This document shows positions 23,038 to 36,621 of a stretch of 64,000 bases of DNA, piece by piece. Origin of the DNA: Sarcophilus harrisii (Eukaryota > Chordata > Mammalia > Dasyuromorphia > Dasyuridae); assembly GCF_902635505.1 (NCBI RefSeq), contig NC_045427.1:258871922-258935921 (forward strand). The letters are read 5' to 3'. Below the pieces are notes generated by a model. It saw nothing but the letters and a program-made list of their open reading frames with translations. It had not been told where the DNA came from and did not search any database. Numbering within the stretch: position 1 is the first letter of the stretch; every line of letters starts with the position of its first letter. Position numbers and translations under genes: made by a program.

Positions 23038-23240
23038 GTCTTTGTTGTTGTTTAGTCATTATCAATTCTTTATGACCATAGAGTGATTTGTTATTTCCTT
23101 CTCCAATTCATTTTACATATGAGGAAACTGGGGCAAACAGAGTTAAATGACTTACCTAAAGTCAAATAGCTAAAAGGTGTCTAAAGATTTGAATTTTTGA
23201 TCCTCAGTGATCCATCCACTGTACCACTTAGCTATTTGAA
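23038..23240 (-). mobile_element. Marsupial SINE, reverse
   Basis: TTTGTTGTTGTTTAGTCATT, CATTTTACATATGAGGAAAC, AAATGACTTACCTAAAGTCA, head GTACCACTTAGCTA. Confidence 0.88.
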
Positions 23241-26171
23241 CTAACTCGGTGATGCAGGTGCTATTATTATTTTTATTTTTGCAAGTAAGGAAATCAAGTA
23301 ACTTTCTTAATCTCACAGTACCCCAAGGAATTTTCTAAGACTATACATTAGACTATACATTGTTTAAATTGCTAGAATGCATTGGTAAAGGGAATTTTCT
23401 CCCTAGGAGTGCCTTAAACAAATGAAATCACAGATTGGATAAAAAATAATTGAGGGCAATTTTTCTTCTATATGACTTCGCTAGTACCTAGCTCATTGTC
23501 TTTTCCATAGTAGGAAGCCTATTCTTGATTAGAAGATGGTTTTGAAAGTGTGAAAACATGAGTATATCAAATAGAGATGTAGATGAATCAACCTTTGTTA
23601 TTCTTTTGAAAATCATTCTCTTTGAAACTTTTCCCACCTCATTAAAAAGTGGGAGGGGAAAAACAAAAAAGGGAAGGGGTAGGTTAAATAAAAGGGAATA
23701 CAGAAATTGTAAGGGAAAGGTTTAAAAAAGGGAAAGGATTCTAAGGGGGAAGGGAGGGATTCTAAAGAGGAAGGCTGCATGAGGCAAGTGGTACTCATAA
23801 GTTTAATACTGGGGAACGGGAGAAGGAGGAGAAAGAAAGAGAAAAGCAAAACAAGATGGCAGGAAATACAGAATTAGAAGTTTTAACCATAAATGTGAAT
23901 GGGGTAAATTCCGCCATAAAGCAGAAATAGAGAGCAGACTGGATTAAAAGCCAGAATCCTACAATATGTTGTTTACAGGAAATACACTTGAAGCAGGGTG
24001 ATACATACAGAATAAAGGCAAAAGTCTGAAGCAGAATCTACTATGCTTCAGGTGAAGTCAAAAAAGCAGGGGTAGCCATCCTCATCTCAGATCAAGCAAA
24101 AGCAAAAATTGATCTAATTAAAAAAGATAAGGAAGGGCACTATTTCTTGCTAATGGGTAGCATAGATAATGAAGCAATATCAATACTAAACATATATTCA
24201 CCAAGTGGTATAGCATATAAATTCCTAAAGGAAAAGTTAAGAGAACTGCAAAAAGAAGTAGACAGTAAAACCATAATAGTGGGAGATCTCAGCCTTGCAC
24301 TCTCAGAATTAGATAAATAAAACCACAAAACAAATAAGAAAGAAGTTAAAGAAGTAAATAGAATGCTAGAAAAGTTAGGTATGATAGATCTTTGGAGAAA
24401 ACTGAATGGAGACAGAAAGGAGTATACTTTCTTCTCAGGAGTTCATGGAACCTACACAAAAATTGACCATAAAATTGACATAAAGACCTCAAATTCAAAT
24501 GCAGAAAGGCAGAAATAGCAAATACATCCTTTTCAGATCACAATGCAATAAAAGTTACATTCAATAAAAAGCCAGGGGAAAATAGAGCAAAAAGTAATTA
24601 AAAATTAATAATCTTATCCTAAAGAATGAATGGGTGAAACAGCAAATCATAGACACAATTAATAATTTCACCCAAGAGAATGACAATGAGACAATATACC
24701 AAAATTTGTGAGATGCAACCAAAGCAGTAATAAGGGGAAATTTTATATCTCTAGAGGCCTACTTGCATAAAACAGAGAAAGAGAAAATCAATGAATTAGG
24801 CTTGCAACTAAAAAAGCTAGAAAAAAGAGCAAATTAAAAAACCCCAATCAAACACCAAACTTGAAATTCTAAAAATAAAAGAGAGATTCATAGATTTGAA
24901 AGTAAAAAACTATTGAATGAATAAATAAAACTGAGTTGGTTCTATGAAAAAACCAACAAAATAGATAAAACTCTTGGTAAAATTGATTAGAAAAAGGAAA
25001 GAGGAAAATCAAATTTTTAGTCTTAAAAATGAAAAGGGGGAAAAAATGAAAAGGGAAAACTTTCCACTAATGAAGAGGAAATTAGAGCAATACTTAGAAG
25101 TTACTTTGCCCAACTTTATGACAATAAATTTGATAACTTAAATGAAATGGATGACTACCTTCAAAAATATAGGCTATCCAGATTAACAGAGGAAGTAAAT
25201 TGGTTAAATAGTCCCATTTTAGAAAAAGAAAAAGAACAAGCTATTAATCAACTCCCTAAGAAAAAATCCCTAGGACCAGATGGATTTTCATGAGAATTCT
25301 ACCAAACATTTAAAGAACAATTAACTCCAATGCTATATAAATTATTTGAAAAAATAGGGATTGAAGGAATCCTACCAAATGCCTTTTATCACACAGACAT
25401 GATACTGATACCTAAACCAGATAGGTTGAAAACAGAGAAAGAAATTATAGATCTATCTCTCTAATGCACATTGATGCAAAAATGTTAAATAAAATATTAG
25501 CAGAAAGATTACAGAAAATCATCCCCAGGATAATATACCATGACCAAATAGTATTTATACCAGGAATGCAGGGCTGGTTCAATATTAGGAAAACTATTAA
25601 CATAATTAACTATATCAATAACCAAATTAACAAAAACCATATGATCATCTCAATAGATGCAGAAAAAGCATTTGATAAAGTCCAATACTCATTCCTATTA
25701 AAAACACTAGACAATGTAGAAATAAATGGATTTTTCCTTAAAATAGTCGGTAGCATCATATGTAATGGTGATAAATTGGAACCATTCTCAATAAAATAGG
25801 AGTGAAACAAGGTTGCCCACTATCACCATTACTATTCAATATTGTGTTAGAAATGCTAGCTTTGGCAATAAGAGATGAAAAAAAAAAGATTAAAAGAATT
25901 AGAGTAAGTAAAGAGGAAACTAAATTATCACTCTTTGCAGATGATATGATGGTATACTTAGAGAACCCCAGAGATTCTGCTAAAAAGCTACTAGAAATAA
26001 TTCACAACTTTACTAAAAATTTTTTTTATTATATTTTTTTATTTATAAGATATATGCATGAGTAATTTTTCAGCATTGACCCTTGCAAAACCTTCTGTTC
26101 CAAGTCTCTCTCTTCTTCCCGCCTACCTACCAGGTAGACCAATGCATTTAAATATGTTAAAATATATGTTA

Positions 26172-26176
<5 letters not shown>

Positions 26177-26240
<64 letters not shown>
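26177..26240. repeat. (TA)n(CA)n microsatellite in L1 3' UTR
   Basis: TA dinucleotides followed by CA dinucleotides, inside the inner L1 3' UTR at a place where other L1 copies carry a short TATGTATA run. Confidence 0.95.
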
Positions 26241-29200
26241 TATTTTGCTGCACAAGAAAAATCGCACTTAGAAATAAGGTAAATATAACCCAAGAAGGAA
26301 ATAAAAAATGCAAATGGACAAAAACAGAGGGAGTGGAAATACTATGTTGTAGTTCACATGCATTTCCCATAGTTCTTTTGCTGGGTGTAGATAGTTCTAT
26401 TCATTATTGAACAAATGGAACTGATCTGGTTCAACTCATTGTTGAAGAGAGTCACATCCATCAGTATTGATCATCATATAATATTGTTGTTGCAGTATAT
26501 ATTGATCTCCTGGTTCTGCTCATTTGACTCAGCATCAGTTCATGTAAGTCTCTCCAGGCCTTTCTGAAATCATCCTGCTGGTCATTTCTTACAGAACAAT
26601 AATATTCCACAACATTCATATACCACAACTTACCCAACCATTCTCCAATTGATAGGGCATCCATTCAATTTCCAGTTTCTAGCCACTACAAAAAGGGCTG
26701 CCACAAACTTTTTGCACAGACAGGTCCCTTTCCCTTCTTTAAGATCTCTTTGGAATATAAGCCCAGTAGTAACACTGCTGGATCAAAGGATATGTACAGT
26801 TTGATAACTTTTTGAGCATAGTTCCAAATTGTTCTCCAGAATGTTTGGATGCATTCACAATTCCACCAACAATGTATCAGTGTTCCAGTTTTCCCACATC
26901 CCCTCCAACAATTGTCACTATCTTTTCCTGTCATCCTAGCCTATCTGAGAGATGTGTAGTGGTATGTCAGAGTTGTTTTAATTTGCATTTCTCTGATTAA
27001 TAACGATTTGGAGCATCTTTTCATATGGCTAGAAATAGTTTCCATTTCTTCATCTGAAAATTGTCTGTTCTATCCTTTGACCATTTGTCAATGGGAGAAT
27101 GCTTTGATTTCTTATGAATTAGAATCAATTCTCTATATATTTTGAAAATGAGACCTTTATCAGAACCTTTTACTGTTAAATGTTTTCCCAGTTTATTACT
27201 TCCCTCCTAATCTTGTCTGCATTAGCTTTGTTTGTACATAAGCTTTTCAATTTGATATAATCAAAATTTCTATTTTGTGATCAATAATGATTTCTAGTTC
27301 CTCTTTGGTCATAAATTCCTTCCTCCTTCCACAGTCTGAGAGGTAAATTATCCTATGTTCTTCTAATTTATTTATAACTTCATTCTTTATGCCTAGATCA
27401 TGAACCAATTTTGACCTTATCTTGGTGTACAGTGTTAAGTGTGGGTCAATGCCTAGTTTCTGCCGTACTAATTTCCAATTTTCCCAGCTGTTTTTGTCAA
27501 ACGGTGAATTCTTATCCCCAAAGCTGGGGTCTTTGGGTTATCAAACATTAGATTATTATAGGTATTGGCTATTTTGTCCTGTGAACCTATCCTATTTCAC
27601 TGGTCAACTAATCTACTTTTTAGCTAATACCAAATGGTTTTGGTGATCATTGCTTTATAATATAGTTTTAGATCAGATACAGCTAGGGCTTCATTTGATT
27701 TTTTTTTTTTTCATTAGTTCTCTTGAAAGTCTTGACCTTTTGTTCTTCCAGATGAATTTTGTTTTATTTTTTTCTAGGTCATTAAAACAGTTTTTTGGAA
27801 GTCTGATTGGTATAGCACTAAATAAATAGATTAGTTTAGGTAGTATTGTCATCTTTATTATTTGTTCAATTTGTTATTTATTCGACCTATCCAAGAGCAC
27901 TTAATATTTTTCCAGTTGCTTAGATCTGACTTGATTTTTGTGGAAAGTGTTTTGTAGTTTTGCTCATATAGTTTCTGACTTTCCTTTGGCAGATAGATTC
28001 CCAAATATTTTATCCTTTCAACAGTTATTTTAAATGGAATTTCTCTTTGTATCTCTGGCTATTGGATTTTGTTAGTGATGTATAAGAATGCTGATAATTT
28101 ATGTGGATTTATTTTGTATCCTGCAACTTTGCTGAAGTTGTGGATGACTTCTAATAGTTTTTAGTTGATTCTCTAGGTTCTCTAAGTATTCCATCATGTC
28201 ATCTGAAAAGAGTGATAATTTGGTTTCCTCATTACTTACTCTGATTCCTTTAATCTCTTTCTCAACTTCCATTGGCAAAGCTAGCATTTCTAATATAATA
28301 TTGAATAGTAATGGTGATAATGTGCAACCTTGTTTCACCTCCTGATCTTATTGGGAATGGTTCCATTTTATTGCCATTACATATGATGCTTGATGATGGT
28401 TTTAAATAGATGCTGCTGACTGTTTTAAAGAAAAGTCCATTTATTCCTATATTGTCTAGTATTTTTTAATAGGAATGGGTATTGGATTTTATCAAATGCT
28501 TTTTCTGCATCTATTGACATAATCATATGGCTTTTGATAATTTGGTTATTGATATAGTCAATTATGCTAATAGTTTTCCTAATATTGAACCAGCCTTCCA
28601 TTCCTGGTATAAATACTACTTGGTCATGGTGTATTATCCTGGGGTAATTTTCTGTAACCTCTTTGCTAATATTTTATTTAAGATTTTTTGCATTAATATT
28701 CATTAGGGAGATTGGTCTATAATTTTTTTTCTCTGTTTTCAATCTGCCTAGTTTGGCTTTCAGTAACATGTCTGTGTCATAAAAGGAATTTAGTACAAGT
28801 CCTTCATTCCCTATTTTTTCAAATAGTTTATATAACATTGAAGTTAATTGCTCTTTAAATGTTTGGTAGAATTCACATGTAAATCCATCTGGTCCTGGGG
28901 AATTTTTCTTAGGGAGTTGATAATAACTTGTTCTATTTCTTATTCCAAAAAGGGACTACTTAAGCAATTTATTTCCTCCTCTGTTAATCTGGACAGCCTA
29001 TATTTTTGAAGATAGTCATCCATTTCACTTAGATTATCAAATTTATTGGCATAAAGTTGGGCAATGTAACTCCTAATTATTGCTCTAATTTCCTCTTCAT
29101 TAGTGAAAAATTCTCCCTTTTCATTTTTAAGACTAACAATTTGATTTTCCTCTTTCCTTTTTCTAATCAAATTTACCCAAGGTTTGTCTTTTTTTGTTGT

Positions 29201-30480
29201 TGTTTTTTTCATAAAACCAAGTCTTAGTTTTATTTATTAACTCAACAGGCTTTTTTTTTTACTTTCAACTTTATTAATCTCTCCTTTTAATTTTAGAATT
29301 TCAAGTTTAGTATTTGATTGGGGGGGTTTAATTTGCTCTTTTTTTTAGCTTTTTAAGTTGCAAGTCCAATTCATTGATCTTCTTTTTCTCTATTTTATTC
29401 AAGTAAGCCTGTAGAGATATAAAATTTCCCCTTATTACTGCTTTGGCTGCATCCCACAAATTTTGGTATGTTGTCTCATTGTTGTCATTCTCTTGGGTGA
29501 AATTATTAATTGTGCCTATGATTTGATCTTTCACCCATTCATTCTTTAGGATGAGATTATTTAATTTCCAATTACTTTTTGGTCTATTTTCCCCTAGTTT
29601 TTTGTTGAGTGTAGTTTTTATTGCATCATGATCTGAAAAGTATGCATTTACTATTTTTGCCTTTCTGCATTTAATTTTTGAGGTCTTTATGTCCTAATAT
29701 ATGGTCAATTTTTGTATAAGTTTCATGAGAAGAAAGTATACTTCTTTCTGTCTCCATTCAGTTTTCTCCCAAGATCTATTATACCTAACTTTTCTAATAT
29801 TCTACTTACCTCTTTAACTTCTTTTTTATTTGTTTTGTGGTTTGATTTATCTAATTCTGAGAGTGCAAGGTTGAGATCTCCCACTATTATAGTTTTGCTG
29901 TCTATTTCTTCTTGCAACTCTTTTAGCTTCTCCTTTAGGAATTTAGATGCTATACCACTTGGTGCATATATGTTTAGTATTGATATAGCTTCTTTGTCTA
30001 TGTTACCCTTTAGCAAGATATAGTTTCCTTTTGTTCCTTTTAATTAGATCAAATTTTGCTTTTTCTTGGTCTGAGATAAGAATGGCTACCCCTGCTTTTT
30101 TAATTTCACCTGAAGTATAATAGATTCTGCTCCAGCCTTTAAGTTTTACTCTTTATGTATTACCCTGCTTTAAAATGTGTTTCCTGTAAACAACATATTG
30201 TAGGATTCTGGCTTTTGATCCAGTCTGCTATCTGCCTCTGCTTAATGGGAGAGTTCATCCCATTCACATTTATGGTTAAAACTACTAATTTTGTATTTCC
30301 GGCCATCTTATTATCCCCAGATTATACTTTCATTTTACTTTCTCCTTCTATCCCCCTCCCCAGTATTAAACTTATGGGAACCCCTTGCTTTATGCAGCTC
30401 TCCCTCTTTAGAATCCCTCTCACCCCCTTTGAGTCCAAAGGGGATCCCTTTCTTATACCTTTCCCTTATTTTTTGTTTTG

Positions 30481-30799
30481 CAATCAAAGCAGAGCAGCCA
30501 ACTTGTGGTAGAGTCCTTCCTGCAAATTCTCCATTTGCCGAGACCGCACCCCACCCATGGTCCACTCAGCATGTGGTAGCCTCTATGTTCTGCCTCCCTG
30601 TCTGCACTGGCCTCCTCTCACTCAATCAAGACAGACATTTTTTGTGGATCTTCCAGATTATCTTTTGCTGGTAATTTTTTGTACTCCCAATATTCATGGA
30701 TTCTAACAGTTAAGCACTATTTCAGAGGCTGAATTTGGTCATCAATAGCGAGGGTAGAAGGAAATTCAGAATGAAGCATGTGTCCGCTCCGTGGCTTCC
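30481..30799 (-). repeat. Unclassified 5' segment of the inner L1
   Basis: About 320 bp between the L1 linker and the right-hand target duplication. It has no counterpart in the outer L1 and no ORF1 similarity that I can see. Because it is inside the duplication it belongs to the inserted unit: it may be an L1 5' UTR of another subfamily, or sequence joined during retrotransposition. Confidence 0.6.
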
Positions 30800-33034
30800 A
30801 ATAATCCACAACTTTAGCAGAGTTGCAGGATACAAAATAAATCCACATAAATCATCAGCATTTTTATACAACGCTAACAAAATTCAACAAGAGGTACAAA
30901 GAGAAATTCCATTTAAAATAACTGTCAATAATATAAAATATTTGGGAATCTATTTCCCAAAGGAAAATCAGGAACTATATGAGCAAAACTACAAAACACT
31001 TTCCACACAAATCAAGTCAGATATAAACAATTGGAAAAATATTACGTGCTCTTGGATAGGTTGAACAAATATAATGAAGATGACAATTCTACTTAAACTA
31101 ATCTATTTATTTAGTGCTATACCAATCAGATTCCAAAGAAACTATTTTAACGACCTAGAAAAAATAACAACAAATTTCATCTGGAAGAATAAAAGGTCAA
31201 GAATTTCAAGAGAACCAACGAAAAAAAATCAAATGAAGGTGGCCTAACTACCAGATCTAAAACTGTATTATAAAGGAGCAGTCACTAAAACCATTTGGTA
31301 TTGGCTAAGACATAGACTAGTTGATTAGTGGACTAAGTTAGGATCACAGGAAAAAATAGTGAATAACTATAGCAATTTAGTGTTTGACAAACCCAAAGAC
31401 CCCAACTTTTTGATAAGAATTATACTATTTAACAAAAACTATTAGGAAAATTGGAAATTAGTATGACAGAAACTAGGTATTGACCCACACTTAACACCTA
31501 CACCAAAGTAAGATCAAAATGGGTTCATGGTTTAGGCATAAAGAATGAGATTATAAATAAATCAGAAGAACACAGGATAGTTTACCTCTCAGACCTGTGG
31601 AGGGGGAAGGAATTTATGACCAAAGAAGAACTAGAAATATATTACTGATCACAAAATAGAAAATTTTGATTATATCAAATTAAAAAGCTTTTGTACAAAC
31701 AAAACTAATGTAGACTATATTAGAAGGGAAGCAATAAACTGGGAAAACATTTGTATATTCAAGGTTCTGAAAAAGGCCTTATTTCCAAAATATATAGAGA
31801 ATTGAATCTAATTTATAAGAAATCAAGCTATTCTCCCATTGATAAATGGTCAAAGGATATGAACAGAAAATTTTTGGATGAAGAAATTGAAATTATTTCT
31901 ACTCATATGAAAAGATGTTCCAAATCATTATTGAGCAGAGAAATGCAAATTATGACAACTCTGAGATATCACTACATACTTCTCAGATTGGCTAAGATGA
32001 TAGGAAAAGATAATGACAATTGTTGGAGGGGATGTGGGAAAACTGGGACACTGATGCATTGTTGGTGGAGTTGTGAATGGATCCAACCATTCTGGAGAGC
32101 AATTTGGAACTATACTCAAAAAATTATCAAACTGTGCATACCCTTTGATCCAGCAGTGTTACTACTGGGCTTATATCCCAAAGAGATATTAAAAAAGAGA
32201 AAGGGACCTATATGTGCCAAAATGTTTGTGGCAGCCCTTTTTGTAGTGGCTAGAAACTGGAAATTGAATGGATGCCCATCAATTGGAGAATGGCTCAATA
32301 AATTATGGTATATGAATGTTATGGAATATTATTCTGCAAGAAATAATCAGCAGGATGAATACAGAGAGTCTTGGAGAGACTTACATGAACTGAGTTTAAG
32401 TGAAATGAGCAGGACCAGGAGATCATTATACACTTCAACAATAATATTATATGAGGATCAATTCTGATGGAAGTGGCTATCTTCAACAATGAGAGGATCC
32501 AAATCAGATCCAATTGATCAGTAATGAACAGAACCAGCTACACCCAGTAAAAGAACACTACTAAATGAGTGTGGACCACAATGTAGCATTTCCACTCTTC
32601 CTGTTATTGTTTGCTTGCATTTTTGTTTTTCTTTTCAGGTTATTTTTACCTTCTTTGTAAATCTGATTTTTCTTGTGCAGCAAGACAACTATATAAATGT
32701 GTATACATGTATTGTATTTAATATATACTTTAACATATTTAACATGTATGGGACTACCTGCCATCTAGGGAAGGGGGTGAAGGGAAGGAGGAGAAAAATT
32801 GAAACAGAAGTTTTTGCAAGGGTCAATGTTGAAAAATTACCCATGCATATATGTTTTGTCAATAAAAAGCTATAATAAAAAAGAAAAGAAAATCACTCTT
32901 TTTGATGAAGGCTTTCCAGCATTGCCATTGCAAAACAAGGATTTAGTTACCTACTTATTTTCTGATCTTTTTCTTGTTATAAATCCCCATTTATGTCTTT
33001 CCTATGATTGAAAAGATAGATGAAGAGTCAAAGA

Positions 33035-33700
33035 ATCCCAGAGTTAGAGGTAACTTCAGAAGTAATTTAGTTTAGCCCGTCTCTGAGTAGGAATTCCAGC
33101 TATTAATTCCTGACAGATGAACAACTAATCCCAATTTAGAAACCTTTGTTGCAGGGAAACTAGAAGATAGGTAACTCGGCAGATAGGGCATTGGACTTGG
33201 AGTCAGAAGTTCAAATCTGGCTTCACATAATAAATTGTGTGACCCTGGATAAGGGACTTAACTCTCTTTGCCTCAGTTTTCTTATCTGTAAAATGGATCC
33301 CTGATCATAATTGTAACTACCTTACAGAATTGTTGTAAGGATCAAATGAGATAAAATTTGTGGAGTGTTTTATAGAGCTGTTTAATTGCTAGCTTGTCTC
33401 ACTTCTAGCCTGTTTTAAATGGTAGGAAGCTTTTCTTTATCTGGAAACTCAATCTACCTCAATGTAATTCTTGCCCATTGTTCTTAATTCTGATAATTGG
33501 GGCCCAGCAGGGAAAAAAATCGAATCTTCTTCCAAATGACAGACAACCCTTCAAATACTTTATGATGGCTATTATACTCCTAGGTCTTCTATGTAGAAAA
33601 AATGTTTCCAGTTTCTTTAGTTGATCATTGCATAGAATATTTTTTCTAATTTTGGAAACCCTATCCAATAGGAATCTACACATAAAGGCAGAGACTTAAA
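33035..33700 (-). mobile_element. L3/CR1-like LINE fragment, reverse, split by a SINE
   Basis: 33035-33160 and 33387-33700 match the reverse of the L3/CR1 3' region: GAAGCTTTTCTTTATCTGGA, CTTGCCCATTGTTCTTAATT, CAACCCTTCAAATACTTTAT, GTTTCTTTAGTTGATCATTG. A plus-strand MIR-like SINE (33165-33385) lies between. Confidence 0.72.
33165..33385 (+). mobile_element. MIR-like SINE inserted in L3/CR1
   Basis: GGACTTGGAGTCAGAAGTTC, AATTGTGTGACCCTGGATAA, TTGTTGTAAGGATCAAATGA. Confidence 0.78.
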
Positions 33701-34154
33701 TGATTCAAGAATATGGGTTCATCTAGCTCTACTAAATTCCATGAGTCTAGTTGTCTCTTTTTTGACTACAGACCAATCTGCTGTCTAGAGTCCACTCTTC
33801 TAGTTTTCTCAAAAATCTACTTTCTCCTTCTGATTTCACTCTGATTTTGATCCTGGTCTAGACTGAGAGTTCAGCTGAAATCTTTTGATTTCTATTTGAG
33901 ATTCATATCTCTTCTACAACTTGTTTCTCCTTGCATTTATGTTTTCTTATTCTCTTTCTGTTCTCTGCCTCTACTCTAACACTTGATTTCCCCCTTGATC
34001 TACTATTCTCTGAATATAAAATTATTTGGAAGAATACCAGGAAAAAAAAACCTACCTATTTCCTCAACAGCAATTAGCTATTATAATCATTTAACTTAAA
34101 AGTGATTATATGACTTCTACAAATTCTTATTCCTAAAGTTTCATTTGGCATTGA

Positions 34155-34780
<626 letters not shown>

Positions 34781-34904
34781 CTGTTGTTGAGTCATTTCTG
34801 TCATCAACTCATTGTGATGACTTTACAGAACTAAAAAAAAATCTTTGATTACAAGTGAAATTAGCAATAAGATTTCTTGTTGCCTGAAGAGTGGCCTTAT
34901 TAAT

Positions 34905-35140
34905 TATTTTTGCTATTGTTCTGTTGTCTGACTCTTTGTGTTTCCATTTGGGGTTTCCTTGGCAAAGATACTAAAACGGTTTGCTATTTCCTTTTCTAGA
35001 TCATTTTCCAGATGAAGAAACTGAAGCAAATAGAGTGAAATCACTTGCCCAGGGTCAGCATAGTGTCTAAGACCAGAAAACGGCTTCTTTCTGATTTCAG
35101 GCCTGGCACTGTATGTACTGAGCCACCCAGCTGTCCCTCT
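34905..35140 (-). mobile_element. Marsupial SINE, reverse
   Basis: TTCTGTTGTCTGACTCTTTG, GGGGTTTCCTTGGCAAAGAT, CACTTGCCCAGGGTCAGCA, head GAGCCACCCAGCTGTCCC. Confidence 0.92.
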
Positions 35141-35339
35141 TGCTAATTTATGAGGAGGCTCAGTCGCTATTGTATACCACTCCTGTCCATCTCTAAACTC
35201 TGCTGCCTGCCTTCCAGTTTCCTCTCTCTCTTCCCATGTAGAATGTACACTAAGACCCTTGACACCCTAAGGTTTGATCAGGGAATTTTTACCAAACTTA
35301 CAGATTCTGGGCTTCTTAGCCATATCTAACTCTTTGTGC

Positions 35340-35480
35340 ACAATGTGTGTCATTTTCCTCTAATAGAATGTCAGTTCTTAAAAGACAAGGGTTGTCTTTG
35401 GACTTACCTGTATTTGTATCCCCCAGGGCTTAGTGTAGTACTTTATATGTAGTAAATACTTAACAAACACTTTTCAATTA
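35340..35480 (+). mobile_element. L2 3' fragment
   Basis: AATAGAATGTCAGTTCTTAA, TGTATTTGTATCCCCCAGGG, TAGTAAATACTTAACAAAC. Confidence 0.78.
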
Positions 35481-35568
35481 GTGTTTTTCACTAAATAGTC
35501 ACTAAAAATTGAATAGTTTTTCAATTAACTGTTTAGTCCAAAATTTGGGCTATTAGGAAATTATTTTT

Positions 35569-35973
<405 letters not shown>

Positions 35974-35978
35974 TTTCC

Positions 35979-36056
35979 AGGTCTTCTCATCCCACTTGAT
36001 TCCATAAATTTTCCATAGAGGTCCAATTCATTATGCCAGAGATTTTCCTCTAATTC
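35979..36056. repeat. Left copy of a perfect 78-bp inverted duplication
   Basis: The exact reverse complement (78 of 78) of 36461-36538. It abuts the right end of the (TTTC)n tract. The sequence is not a recognised repeat. Confidence 0.97.
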
Positions 36057-36159
36057 CTATGGGAATAACTAAAGAACTTTAAAATGTCAGTTCTCTATAA
36101 TATCTTATTTCCCCAGTGATGGGGGCAGACTAAGAGAAAACATGTCATAGTGTGAATGT

Positions 36160-36310
36160 ATTTTGGTGTCTATCTAGTCCAATTCTCTTATTTTTATTGA
36201 TAATGAACTGAGGCCTAGAGAGATTAAGTGATTTTCCCAAGACTATAGTAGAAAAGAGAATTTGAACCCAAGCTTTAAAACCAAATCCAGAACTCTTCCA
36301 TTTTTCTAGG
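36160..36310 (-). mobile_element. MIR-like element, reverse
   Basis: ATGAACTGAGGCCTAGAGAG, GATTTTCCCAAGACTATAG, AATTTGAACCCAAGC. It lies in the loop of the 78-bp inverted duplication. Confidence 0.65.
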
Positions 36311-36460
36311 CTGTTGAGTTGTGGTACTAAGAATTTCTCAATTCTTAGACTATCTGAAAATATTAGTTTAACCATTGACATTCATCATTTGTGGTCCTTA
36401 TCCAATCTTTGCCAACTAATTGACATACTTCTAAAGGAACTAGCTTCTAAAATATTAAAA

Positions 36461-36538
36461 GAATTAGAGGAAAATCTCTGGCATAATGAATTGGACCTCT
36501 ATGGAAAATTTATGGAATCAAGTGGGATGAGAAGACCT
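36461..36538. repeat. Right copy of a perfect 78-bp inverted duplication
   Basis: Identical to the reverse complement of 35979-36056, 404 bp away. Flanks of the two copies are unrelated, so the duplicated unit is just these 78 bp. Confidence 0.97.
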
Positions 36539-36621
36539 CTAAAATTTTAGTCTGTTCCAATGAAGGATATAGCAATACTAAGGAGATCACAGATTGGATA
36601 AGCATAGGATTACATAAAATA

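Larger units (their letters stand above)
26013..30799 (-). mobile_element. Inner L1, minus strand, inserted in the outer L1
   Basis: Its 3' end is at the left (T-rich tail from about 26020, then the 3' UTR) and its 5' end at the right. Target-site duplications in the host L1 are AATAATTCACAACTTTA (25996-26012) and AATAATCCACAACTTTA (30800-30816), 16 of 17 identical. ORF2 spans ATG 30306 to the stop at 26461 (about 1,280 codons, the normal L1 ORF2 length) with multiple stops and frameshifts. Visible pieces include the endonuclease (29723-30016), reverse transcriptase with the ADDMM-like SDDMM (28099-28338) and the C-terminal HCWW and FDPAVLLLGLYSKE segment (26686-26934). The inter-ORF linker (30310-30480) matches that of the outer copy, but ORF1 is missing. 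A (TA)n(CA)n tract lies in the 3' UTR. Confidence 0.93.
23626..32887 (+). mobile_element. Outer L1, 5'-truncated, split by a second L1
   Basis: A plus-strand L1 flanked by target-site duplications GAAAATCATTCTCTTTGA (23608-23625) and GAAAATCACTCTTTTTGA (32888-32905), 16 of 18 identical. ORF2 starts at ATG 23856 (MAGNTELEVLTINVNG-like), runs through endonuclease and reverse transcriptase (FADDMM about 25945), is interrupted at 26012, resumes at about 30817, and ends at the stop at 32467 with HCWW and FDPAVLLLGLYPKE motifs. About 3.8 kb of ORF2 is present with stops and frameshifts; the longest open pieces are 25464-25799 and 31751-32467. ORF1 is absent. The 3' UTR ends with AATAAAAAGC and an A-rich tail near 32880. 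The element without the inner insert is about 4.5 kb. Confidence 0.93.

Noticed and set aside
31751-32467. 238-codon plus-strand frame, the longest in the window, as a possible host gene
   Set aside because: It is the C-terminal part of L1 ORF2 (HCWW, FDPAVLLLGLYPKE).
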